A stretch of 6,812 nucleotides of DNA from Bacillota bacterium (GCA_023445445.1 JAEXLD010000105.1:1-6812), one strand, 5' to 3'. Counted from the stretch's first letter, positions 1 to 6,131 are shown. A program made the numbers and translations. Notes: generated by a model not told the origin, from the sequence alone.

Positions 1-49
1 ACTAAAAAAGGTAATAAAAAACATTATTAGTATTTCTTAAATATAAAAA

Positions 50-83
50 AATATTACTGGAAATCAAAATTTCCAGTAATATT
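50..83 (-). terminator. Intrinsic terminator, 15-bp perfect stem
   Basis: Positions 50-64 pair perfectly with 69-83 around a CAAA loop. Read on the minus strand the stem is followed by a run of T (complement of the A run at 45-49). The plus-strand side is followed by A-rich sequence, so the polarity is minus. It most likely ends the transcript of the gene at 162-464, leaving about 78 nt of 3' untranslated sequence. Confidence 0.8.
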
Positions 84-161
84 AAAACAAACAAAATAAT
101 AATTACACAGAATTATCTATTCTCTCGACAACTCCTTATTTGTATTTTAAATATACTTTTA

Positions 162-464
162 TTATTCTTTAAATACTTTTTCATAAAATGTTTTTATTAA
201 TTCTTCTTCACTTATACCTTCAATTGTAGATATTTCTATCATCTTGTTAGGAGAAATAATTAGATATCCATGTCCATATTCATTCATATATACTTTTGTA
301 TCTTTAGGTAAATTAGTTTCCTTTTCTATATATCTTATATTATGTTTTTCATTAAATTCAATTAATTTTTCAAAATTATACTTAATAGGCCATTTATACT
401 TACTTTCAAAAATATGATAATTTAGACTTATTTCTTTTCCATCATTAGATAATAATATATTCAA
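162..464 (-). CDS. Hypothetical protein, 100 aa, TTG start
   Basis: I do not recognise this protein. It is a 100-residue soluble protein with no signal peptide or membrane segment. It is rich in Lys, Glu, Asn and Ile, with a likely mixed alpha/beta fold: a helical stretch near residues 30-42, beta-like segments near 57-61 and 67-79 (GYLIISPNKMIEIS), and a charged C-terminal helix (EEELIKTFYEKVFKE). The start is TTG at 462-464. An in-frame TAG lies 9-12 nt upstream, and an AGG ribosome-binding core sits about 8 nt before the TTG. The next in-frame Met codons are far inside (residue 60 and beyond), so TTG is the only sensible start. The gene stands alone, with the hairpin at 50-83 as its terminator. 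Reality as a gene is likely from length, codon use and flanking signals; function is unknown. Confidence 0.65.
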   Translation of the reverse strand: MNILLSNDGKEISLNYHIFESKYKWPIKYNFEKLIEFNEKHNIRYIEKETNLPKDTKVYMNEYGHGYLIISPNKMIEISTIEGISEEELIKTFYEKVFKE

Positions 465-502
465 TAATAATACCTATTTCTATAAGCATAATTTATATTA
501 CA

Positions 503-532
503 AGTATATATTTTATTTATCAGTCAAGTAAA
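503..532 (-). promoter_or_regulatory. Candidate sigma-A promoter for the 100-aa gene
   Basis: On the minus strand TTTACT (527-532) is separated by 18 bp from TATACT (503-508). These match the -35 and -10 consensus at 4/6 and 5/6. Transcription would begin near 497 and give a leader of about 30 nt. In such AT-rich DNA matches of this quality arise by chance, so this is only a candidate. Confidence 0.3.
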
Positions 533-657
533 TCTGAAATTCAATTACTTACAACTTTGTTTATATGGAATTCATTTTTAATTTTTATTTCAAATATTAT
601 TTATTTATGTTTCTATAAACTATATATTTATTTCTATCAAAAAAGTAAAACTTAGAT

Positions 658-704
658 AATAATAATTTAGAAGGACTATTAATCAGTCCTTCTAAATTAT
701 TATT
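658..704 (-). terminator. Hairpin terminator overlapping the lipoprotein stop codon
   Basis: Positions 658-677 pair perfectly with 685-704 (20 bp) around a 7-nt loop, with the core AGAAGGACT/AGTCCTTCT. The lipoprotein's stop codon (700-702) lies inside the stem. On the minus strand the stem is followed by ATCTAAG and only then by T-rich sequence, so the U tract is displaced by about 7 nt. It may be a weaker terminator or a 3'-end-protecting hairpin. The plus strand has no better tail. Confidence 0.65.
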
Positions 705-1341
705 TAAATATATCATATACTTTATCATTTTTTATATACTGCAAATCTATGGCCTTATTTGATACAGGAGTTTTTAAATAACTAACTTCACCATCAATTA
801 GCTTTATATAAGAATAAGTATATTCTTCATCGTATGTATAATAGGATTCATCCATTAGCAATGTTTCAAGTTTATCATCTAGCTCTTCATATTTAGTTTT
901 TATTAATGTGTTCTTTTCAACATTATATATATACATATCTTCACTACTAGAAGGATGAAGTGATATTATATTCCCATCCTTGCTAACAGAAACTATACAT
1001 ACATTATCTCCCTGTGTAGATCCACAACCTATTGATTTAACATCAATTCCTCTAATGACTTTTTCAGTATTTAAATCATAAACAAAAAGCCCAAAATTTC
1101 CATGAAAAACTATTCTATCATCTGATGCATAGTTAAGAGTTGCAACATCTACTCCTATCCAAGTTTCTTCATTAACATTAACCTGGAATGGCTTAATTTC
1201 TGTAATTGTTTCAATTCCTATTGGAACATCTTCTTTATTTTTATCATTTTTACTACTTAGAGCCCCACATCCAATAAAAAAAGTAGTTAATAAAAATATT
1301 TCAATAATAAAATAAATAACCCTTTTATATATTATAATCAT
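700..1341 (-). CDS. Predicted lipoprotein with beta-propeller-like repeats
   Basis: This is a 213-residue exported protein, probably anchored to the outer face of the membrane. Residues 1-24 form a lipoprotein signal peptide: a Lys-Arg pair at 6-7, a hydrophobic core, and lipobox FIGC with Cys25 as the lipidated residue. A short Ser/Asn/Lys linker follows. Residues 60-155 contain two strand-turn units, GLFVYDLNTEKV (84-95) and DMYIYNVEKNTL (135-146), each preceded by a short strand and a turn such as SKDGN. These resemble blades of a WD40/TolB-type propeller, but too few blades are visible for a full one. From memory the region WIGVDVATLNYASDD (61-75) onward resembles the extracellular C-terminal part of some clostridial M56/BlaR1-family proteins. 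I cannot verify this, and no protease domain is present here. Start: ATG at 1341 preceded by AGGTGG with 7-nt spacing. It is divergent from the fasciclin gene. Function unknown. Confidence 0.75.
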   Translation of the reverse strand: MIIIYKRVIYFIIEIFLLTTFFIGCGALSSKNDKNKEDVPIGIETITEIKPFQVNVNEETWIGVDVATLNYASDDRIVFHGNFGLFVYDLNTEKVIRGIDVKSIGCGSTQGDNVCIVSVSKDGNIISLHPSSSEDMYIYNVEKNTLIKTKYEELDDKLETLLMDESYYTYDEEYTYSYIKLIDGEVSYLKTPVSNKAIDLQYIKNDKVYDIFK

Positions 1342-1551
1342 CCCCTATCCACCTAATTTTTACTAATTTTAACATATAACTATCAAATAAATATTACAAA
1401 AAAATTACATGCAAATGTTTTTAATTTACTAAAAAATTTCTATATTTTTTTACTTAAGAATTTAATGAATATAAATTTAATATAAAACTAACAATAAGTA
1501 CGTAAAAAGTAATACGAAGAAATATAATTTAGTAAATAGGAGATTAGAACT

Positions 1552-2079
1552 ATGAAAAAATTTATAAAATTATTTACATCAACAATAATGTTAGTATTTC
1601 TTATAATAATATTGCCTGTATCCTATATTTATTCTAATGCATTTACACTGGTAAAAGAAGATAAAAACATTATAGAAATAGCTAAGAGTGATGGAAGATT
1701 TAACACATTAGTGGAAGCATTAAATAAAGCAGATTTAGTAAATACACTTGAAGGTAAAGGTCCTTTTACTGTATTTGCTCCTACAGATGATGTCTTTTCT
1801 AAACTTCCTGCTGGAACTTTAGAAAACTTATTAAAACCTGAAAATAAAGATACTCTTAAGGATATATTACTTTATCATGTTGCTAAAGGTAAGTTAAGTT
1901 CTGCAGATATACTAAAATTAGATGGTAAAAAACTTACATTACTAAATGGTAAAACAGCTAATATAACTGTAAAGAATGGTGATGTGTTTATTAATGATGC
2001 TAAAATAATAATTACTGATATTGCTGGAAGTAATGGTATAATTCATGTTATTGATGCAGTATTAATACCTGAAAAGTAA
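1552..2079 (+). CDS. Secreted fasciclin (FAS1) domain protein
   Basis: This 175-residue protein has an N-terminal signal peptide: Lys2, Lys3 and Lys6, a hydrophobic core to about residue 26, and a plausible signal-peptidase site after SNA at 28-30. A single FAS1 domain fills the rest (about 38-173). The family landmarks are present: the H1 box GPFTVFAPTDDVFSKLP (70-86), the central LLYHV motif (106-110), the strand-rich LDGKKLTLLNGK segment (123-134), and the H2 box NGIIHVIDAVLIP (161-173). FAS1 domains act in cell adhesion and polymer or surface binding; the ligand here cannot be told. There is no LPXTG signal, repeat or binding module after the domain, so it is either released or held by an uncleaved signal anchor. 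Start: ATG with AGGAGA at 1538-1543, 8 nt upstream. It is a single gene ending at a shared terminator (2101-2148). I saw no convincing -35/-10 pair in the 210-bp divergent region. Confidence 0.92.
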   Translation: MKKFIKLFTSTIMLVFLIIILPVSYIYSNAFTLVKEDKNIIEIAKSDGRFNTLVEALNKADLVNTLEGKGPFTVFAPTDDVFSKLPAGTLENLLKPENKDTLKDILLYHVAKGKLSSADILKLDGKKLTLLNGKTANITVKNGDVFINDAKIIITDIAGSNGIIHVIDAVLIPEK

Positions 2080-2100
2080 AAACTTAATATAAACTATAAA

Positions 2101-2148
2101 ATAACTGTATCTTATAAATTTAATTCTTCTTTCATAAGATACAGTTAT
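2101..2148. terminator. Bidirectional terminator between convergent genes
   Basis: Positions 2101-2115 pair perfectly with 2134-2148 (15 bp, ATAACTGTATCTTAT with its complement) around an 18-nt T-rich loop. The plus-strand exit reads ATATTTTAAAC and the minus-strand exit TTTATAGTTTA, so both sides are modestly T-rich. It lies 21 bp after the fasciclin gene and 42 bp after the oppositely oriented beta-helix gene, and can serve both. Confidence 0.75.
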
Positions 2149-2190
2149 ATTTTAAACTTAAATTTATTTAAAATTAATAAATTAATTTAA

Positions 2191-4044
2191 CTAAGGTCTT
2201 GAAGGCATTTCACCTCTTTGCCCAGGCATTTCGCCTTGTCCTGGCATTTTTCCGGTTCCTGGTCCACCAAATCCACCAGCACTTCCTCCTACATTAGTAA
2301 CTGCGCTAGATATTGTAAAGCTATCGCCTTCTGTTCCACCTGAATAACTTCCTCCTGAATATAATCCATCAGCTACTGTACCAGTTGATTCTCCACCAGT
2401 ATAAATTTTATAAGTTGTTCCTGTTTTTATGTCTGTAGAAGATATAACTATTGAAGTAACTGATTTACTAGGTGAAAATGTAATTAACTCATTTTCACTT
2501 TCATCTTCAATATGAAGCAATGTATTTGCTGAAACTGAAGTAAATACATTAATTGAATTTTGCTTTGAAGTATCACTTGGTGATTGAGCCATTCCTGAAC
2601 TTCCTGCTGCAATTAATAATCCACCAGAAATTTCAAATTTTCCATCATAATCTAATGCTCCATTCCCATTGTCTTCTGGTCCATTTACTATAACTACTCC
2701 ATCCTTCATATATATAGAACCATTTGCATCTAATCCATCTCCACTTGCATCTATAACTACTCTGCCACCATTAAAATTAATTGAAGCCTTTGATGATGAA
2801 GCGAAATTATTTTGTCCTGGTCTACCATTTACAGCTGATCCATCATTCCCTCCAGCTGCATTAATACCATCATCACTTGCGACTACTTTAATATTCCCAT
2901 CATTAATATTTATTGTTTCTGCTTCAATTCCTTCATAAGATTTAGTTATATTAATTTCTCCAGAGTTTATATCTATGGTTGAATCTCCATGAATTCCATC
3001 ATCCCCTGAGGCTATATTTATATTTCCTCCATTAATTTCAACATTTCCATTAGAATGTATTGAATCGTCAGATGAATCTATATTTATATTTCCTCCATCT
3101 ATTTTCACTAATGTACTTCCCTTTATAGCTTTTGCACTTGGGCTATCATCTTCAATAGCAGTTGCATTGCTTCCAAAGTCCATTGGTTTACCCCAGCCTC
3201 CCCAAGTGCTGATAGTTGATTTACTACTATTTTCACTACCTCCACCTGAATTAATAGTTAAATCTCCTCCAGTAATAGTTGCACTAGTTTCCGCTTGTAT
3301 TCCATCTTCTCCAGATGTTATGTTTATATTTCCACCTTTAATTAATATATATCCTTTTTCATCATCTTCAGAATTATTGGATTTCATAGCATCTCCAGAA
3401 GCATTTATATTAATATTACCACTAGAAATAGTTATAGAATCCTTACCTCTTAACCCATCAGCTACTGAAGTTATTTCTATATTGGCATCTTCTATTTCTA
3501 AATCATCTGTGCTAGTAATTGCGTTATTATAGTTAGAGTTAACTGTTAACTTACCAGTTCCGCTAATAAACAAATCATCCTTACTAAAGATAGTTGCATT
3601 TGGTTCATCACTAGTTTCATCTTCAAAAACATAGTTTTCTCCGTCTGTAATAATATTTTCACTACTCTCAGCTAAAACTAAATATGCATTTTTAGCATTC
3701 TTTATATAAATGGGGGAACTATTAGAGCATGATATATTAGCTCCCTTTAAAACTAATTTAACATTATCTTCATCACCTGCATCAACTATTATTTGACCAT
3801 CCTTTAAAGTTCCTGATATGCCGTAAGTTCCTGCAGAACTTATTGTAATTTTATTATTTTCAACTGTAACTCCATTTCCTTCAACTGAAATTGCATCTCC
3901 TAAAAGAATATTAGTGTCTACTTTTTCTATACTTTCACTTGATATAGTAGAATTATCATTGGATATAATATTTTTACTGGTACAACCTGTAACAGTTGTT
4001 AATATAGCCATTATAGAAAGAATCGCTATAATCTTTTTACTCAT
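2191..4044 (-). CDS. Cthe_2159-like beta-helix carbohydrate-binding lipoprotein
   Basis: This 617-residue surface protein is of the carbohydrate-binding family typified by Clostridium thermocellum Cthe_2159 (DUF4353 type), a calcium-binding right-handed parallel beta-helix that binds cellulose and acidic pectin sugars. A lipoprotein signal ends in TVTGC (lipid Cys21), followed by a Ser/Asn linker. Residues 48-200 form an irregular N-terminal solenoid. Residues 207-465 hold about eight rungs of the pattern GGNINIxSxDDGIxA, starting near 207, 235, 315, 337, 359, 380, 424 and 446, most about 22 residues apart. Acidic pairs at the turns fit calcium binding. An insertion at 264-308 carries STWGGWG and DSPSAKAIKG. 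A beta-sandwich-like region (495-550) is followed by a Gly/Pro tail with GEMPGQ-type repeats. Start: ATG with AGGAGGA 6 nt upstream. No catalytic residues are recognisable, so I call it a binding or scaffold protein; the sugar ligand is inferred from the family only. Confidence 0.88.
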   Translation of the reverse strand: MSKKIIAILSIMAILTTVTGCTSKNIISNDNSTISSESIEKVDTNILLGDAISVEGNGVTVENNKITISSAGTYGISGTLKDGQIIVDAGDEDNVKLVLKGANISCSNSSPIYIKNAKNAYLVLAESSENIITDGENYVFEDETSDEPNATIFSKDDLFISGTGKLTVNSNYNNAITSTDDLEIEDANIEITSVADGLRGKDSITISSGNININASGDAMKSNNSEDDEKGYILIKGGNINITSGEDGIQAETSATITGGDLTINSGGGSENSSKSTISTWGGWGKPMDFGSNATAIEDDSPSAKAIKGSTLVKIDGGNINIDSSDDSIHSNGNVEINGGNINIASGDDGIHGDSTIDINSGEINITKSYEGIEAETININDGNIKVVASDDGINAAGGNDGSAVNGRPGQNNFASSSKASINFNGGRVVIDASGDGLDANGSIYMKDGVVIVNGPEDNGNGALDYDGKFEISGGLLIAAGSSGMAQSPSDTSKQNSINVFTSVSANTLLHIEDESENELITFSPSKSVTSIVISSTDIKTGTTYKIYTGGESTGTVADGLYSGGSYSGGTEGDSFTISSAVTNVGGSAGGFGGPGTGKMPGQGEMPGQRGEMPSRP

Positions 4045-4074
4045 AATTACTCCTCCTAGTATTTAATTGAGTAA

Positions 4075-4107
4075 ATAATATCATTTTTACCTTAAATTAA
4101 TCTTAAA
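4075..4107 (-). promoter_or_regulatory. Direct-repeat activator box plus -10 for the beta-helix gene
   Basis: CTTAAA occurs at 4091-4096 and again at 4102-4107. On the minus strand this reads TTTAAG-ATTAA-TTTAAG, a perfect 6-bp direct repeat with 11-bp period. Ten bp downstream on the minus strand is TATTAT (4075-4080), a 5/6 match to the -10. The position where a -35 should lie is inside the repeat and has no TTGACA-like sequence. This layout (6-bp repeats, 5-bp gap, 10 bp to -10, no -35) is known for promoters activated by OmpR/PhoB-family response regulators. The start would be near 4068, giving a 24-nt leader with the strong ribosome site at 4051-4057. No regulator gene is in the window. 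Confidence 0.5.
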
Positions 4108-4112
4108 GCAAG

Positions 4113-4194
4113 GTGCTTCCGCACAATGTAAAATGAAAAATGTAGAATGTAAAATTAATGTAATAATTCCTCATTTCATTCGTAATTATGAATT
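4113..4194. repeat. Interspersed repeat, copy A (degenerate)
   Basis: It begins with a small hairpin GTGC-TTCC-GCAC (4113-4124), followed by a run of GTAAAATG/AATGTAGAATG-type sequence. Positions 4113-4171 align without gaps to 6589-6647 with 51 of 59 bases identical. The right half, which in the other copy is a long inverted arm, is missing or diverged here. Instead there is a partly palindromic ATTCGTAATTATGAAT (4178-4193). No coding potential is visible. The element sits directly upstream of the beta-helix gene's promoter box. Confidence 0.65.
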
Positions 4195-4233
4195 TATTTG
4201 CAGAATACACTTTTTAACTTATCTAAAAAATAA

Positions 4234-4262
4234 AGTAGCTAGAAAATTACAATCTAGCTACT
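4234..4262 (-). terminator. Intrinsic terminator of the amylase gene
   Basis: Positions 4234-4243 pair perfectly with 4253-4262 (10 bp, core GTAGCTAGA/TCTAGCTAC) around a 9-nt loop. On the minus strand the stem is followed directly by TTATTTTTT, a good U tract. It begins 11 bp after the stop codon of the broken amylase gene, so the transcription unit is still properly closed. Confidence 0.85.
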
Positions 4263-4273
4263 AAACTTTTATT

Positions 4274-5566
4274 TTAAAGCTTCTTTAAAATAAATGATTT
4301 TTTATTTAATTTAAGTTTACCATTTGAAATATTTATAACTTCCTTTTCTATAAGATCTAAGTATTGTCCGTTATTTAAATTAAAATCTAAATGGTAAATA
4401 TTTTCACTTAAATTAAATATACCTATTAGATTTTCATTTTGTAATTCATATGAAGCAATTACAACTTCTGTGTTAGGTATTGTATTTATATCATAAAATC
4501 CTTCTCTAACTATATCCATTTGTTTTATTTCATATAATTTTTGCATTAATAATGTTAATTCTTTATTTTGATTTTTTATGTTTATTTTATCTATATCAAA
4601 TAAGCTTGGTGTATGACTTTCTAGGGATTCTTGTCCATTATAAATTAATGTACTTCCCTTTTGAAAATACATAAATTCTGTCCAAACTTTTAATAATTCA
4701 AAATTTTTAATTTTACTTGCTATTCTTGGTTGATCATGATTTTCTAAGAATCTTAATTTTATATAATTCTCTGGATATATAACTTCTTGTTGTCTTACTT
4801 TTTCTATATAACTTTCTAAGGTACCTCTACCATCTAGGTAATTAATATATTCCTCATTTACATCATAATCATAACAAAGATCAAAAACTTCATATAATTC
4901 ACCATCACTATGAGCTGTAAACCCAGCCTTTCTAATTTCTCTTAAAAAGCTCTGATGAACTGATTCTGCAAGCCATATTGTATTGTTATTAATTTTTGAA
5001 ACCTCTTCTCTAGCTTTAATCCAAAACTCTAGTGAAATTAAAGAAGCTACATCACACCTAAATCCATCTACACCTAAACTTACCCAATATTTTAAACTTT
5101 CTATTAGTTAATCCCATAATTCCTTATTTCTATAATCTAAATCTATTATATCTGTCCAATCTCCAACTTTATTTCCAAAGCTACCGTCAGATTTTCTATA
5201 AAAATATTCTGGAAAAGCTTCTAATAAATATGAGTCTGGAGAAGTATGATGATAAACAACATCTATAATACATTTCATTCCTAAGTTATGAATTGACTTT
5301 ATTAAACTTTGAAAATCTTCTAAGGTTCCATACTCTGGATTTACTTCCCTGTAGTTTTTAATAGCATAAGGGCATCCTAGTGATCCCTTTTTATTTTTGA
5401 CACCAATTGGATGTATTGGCATTAGCCAAATTATATCTACTCCAATTTTTTTTAGTCTTTCCAAATCTTCTTCTAAATCTTTAAATATTCCATTATCACC
5501 ATAATTTCTAATGTAAACAGAATAAATAACAGAATTTCTTAAATTCTTATTTGTATCTTTAGCCAT
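4274..5566 (-). pseudogene. GH13 alpha-amylase family gene with in-frame stop
   Basis: Reading one frame from ATG at 5566 to TAA at 4274 gives 430 codons of continuous GH13 (alpha-amylase) sequence interrupted only by TAA at 5108-5110, codon 153. Before the stop are the TIM-barrel start (SVYIRNYGDNGIFKDLEEDLERL) and conserved region I, DVVYHH (102-107). After it, still in frame, come region II GFRCDVA with the nucleophile Asp172, region III WLAESVH with the acid/base Glu201, and region IV FLENHDQPR with Asp278. A small C-terminal beta domain ends the protein. No signal peptide is present, so the intact enzyme would be cytoplasmic, acting on alpha-glucans or maltodextrins. The stop falls in WD-stop-LIESLKYW, where relatives usually have Tyr, so one base change (TAT or TAC to TAA) explains it. 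The 152-residue product would lack all catalytic residues. The ribosome site is AAGGGTG. A recent null mutation or a sequencing error are the main options; readthrough is less likely. Confidence 0.88.
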
Positions 5567-5589
5567 ATGTTCACCCTTACCATAATAAT

Positions 5590-5612
5590 ATTATAGAATC
5601 TTCTTCTATAAT
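5590..5612 (-). promoter_or_regulatory. Inverted repeat overlapping the putative amylase -10
   Basis: ATTATAGAA (5590-5598) and TTCTATAAT (5604-5612) are perfect 9-bp inverted repeats separated by 5 bp, lying 24-46 bp upstream of the amylase start. Read on the minus strand, 5590-5595 is TATAAT, an exact -10 consensus, giving a start near 5583 and a short leader before the AAGGGTG ribosome site. No clear -35 is present (AATAAA at 17-bp spacing). A dyad covering a -10 is typical of a repressor operator. It does not match a CcpA cre site. Alternatively it is a leader hairpin or chance. Confidence 0.4.
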
Positions 5613-5682
5613 TTTATTTTATCTTATAGGATTATTATTTCTTGTTTTATATTGCTATATATTATTACTATTTTGCTATAAA

Positions 5683-5715
5683 AAAAAGAGCATTTATATG
5701 TTAATAGCTCTTTTT
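5683..5715 (-). terminator. Intrinsic terminator of the small 61-aa gene
   Basis: Positions 5683-5691 pair with 5707-5715 (9 bp, AAAAAGAGC/GCTCTTTTT) around a 15-nt AT-rich loop. On the minus strand the stem runs into eight T in a row. It lies 42 bp after the stop codon of the gene at 5758-5943 and upstream of the amylase promoter region, so it separates the two minus-strand genes. Confidence 0.7.
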
Positions 5716-5757
5716 AGTATAATTAATTTTATTTATCTTTTATAAGATTTATTAATT

Positions 5758-5943
5758 CTAATATGAATTAGTATTTTTTGATGTATATTGATAGTTTATT
5801 ATATCTTCATTAGTAACATCATCATTTATTTTTAGTCTATCTAAGTCTTTATTCATATCTAGCACTGTATTTCTTTTAAATTTATCTTCAGATAAGTTCT
5901 CATTATTTTTTACTTCTAGTTTATCTAATATATCTTTCTTCAC
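5758..5943 (-). CDS. Small hydrophilic hypothetical protein, 61 aa, GTG start
   Basis: I do not recognise this protein. The best reading starts at GTG (5941-5943) and gives 61 residues beginning MKKDILDKLEVKN. It is strongly charged (many Lys, Asp, Glu and Asn), has no Cys, no membrane segment and no signal peptide, and ends NYQYTSKNTNSY. The middle (about 28-50, VLDMNKDLDRLKINDDVTNEDII) could form helices. An ATG at 5956-5958 is in frame and would add five residues. However, its G is the first base of a perfect GGAGGTG ribosome site that lies 6 nt before the GTG, so the shorter form is favoured. The gene is single, closed by the terminator at 5683-5715 and divergent from the GNAT gene. The strong ribosome site and terminator are the main reasons to believe it is real. 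It does not show the small acid-soluble spore protein motifs I know. Confidence 0.65.
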   Translation of the reverse strand: MKKDILDKLEVKNNENLSEDKFKRNTVLDMNKDLDRLKINDDVTNEDIINYQYTSKNTNSY

Positions 5944-5949
5944 AAATAA

Positions 5950-5956
5950 CACCTCC
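5950..5956 (-). promoter_or_regulatory. Ribosome binding site that sets the GTG start
   Basis: On the minus strand this is GGAGGTG, complementary to the 3' end of 16S rRNA, followed by TTATTT and then GTG (5941-5943). The upstream ATG (5956-5958) overlaps its first base and has only AT-rich sequence before it. The site therefore argues for initiation at GTG. Confidence 0.7.
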
Positions 5957-6131
5957 ATATTTATATATAAATATTATTTGTAAAAATCATTATTTTACTC
6001 AAAGTTTTATTTTTTTAATAAGATTATCCAAATAATATTATACATTACTATAAATTTTTCTAGTTAAAATAGTATTTATTTTGTACATTTTATATAATAT
6101 TAATATATATAAGAAATAAGGAGATTATAGT

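Noticed and set aside
1..40. Possible C-terminal codons of a plus-strand gene entering from the left edge (frame ending at 30 or at 40)
   Set aside because: Two different frames are open for only 9-12 codons with Lys/Asn/Ile-rich AT sequence; nothing distinguishes a real gene end from random AT-rich DNA.
1342..1551. Shared divergent promoter or operator between the lipoprotein and fasciclin genes
   Set aside because: I read both strands and found only scattered AT-rich -10-like words, such as TATAAT at 1523-1528, without a matching -35. No convincing dyad or direct repeat was seen.
2669..2938. Plus-strand open frame of 89 codons antisense to the beta-helix gene
   Set aside because: It is the complement of repetitive Gly/Ser/Asp-rich codons, giving an artificial Pro/Ser/Ile-rich translation; it has no ribosome site and lies wholly inside a well-supported gene.
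3167..3532. Plus-strand open frame of 121 codons antisense to the beta-helix gene
   Set aside because: Same reason: low-complexity Pro/Leu/Ile/Ser translation, no ribosome site, entirely opposite a clear family member.
4274..4672. Separate 132-codon gene starting at the Met in the amylase C-terminal part
   Set aside because: There is no ribosome site before it, and the frame continues upstream without a stop to codon 154 with strong GH13 sequence. It is the 3' part of the broken gene, not a gene of its own.
5970..6039. 11-bp inverted repeat AATATTATTTG / CAAATAATATT, 48 bp apart, between the 61-aa gene and the GNAT gene
   Set aside because: In a region of such extreme AT content an 11-bp match among many possible pairs is not far from chance, and the arms are too distant for a local hairpin. 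No promoter element aligns with it.
6081..6109. TTGTAC-N17-TATATA as promoter of the GNAT gene
   Set aside because: Both boxes are only 4/6 matches, and the implied start would fall at the edge of the ribosome site, leaving almost no leader.
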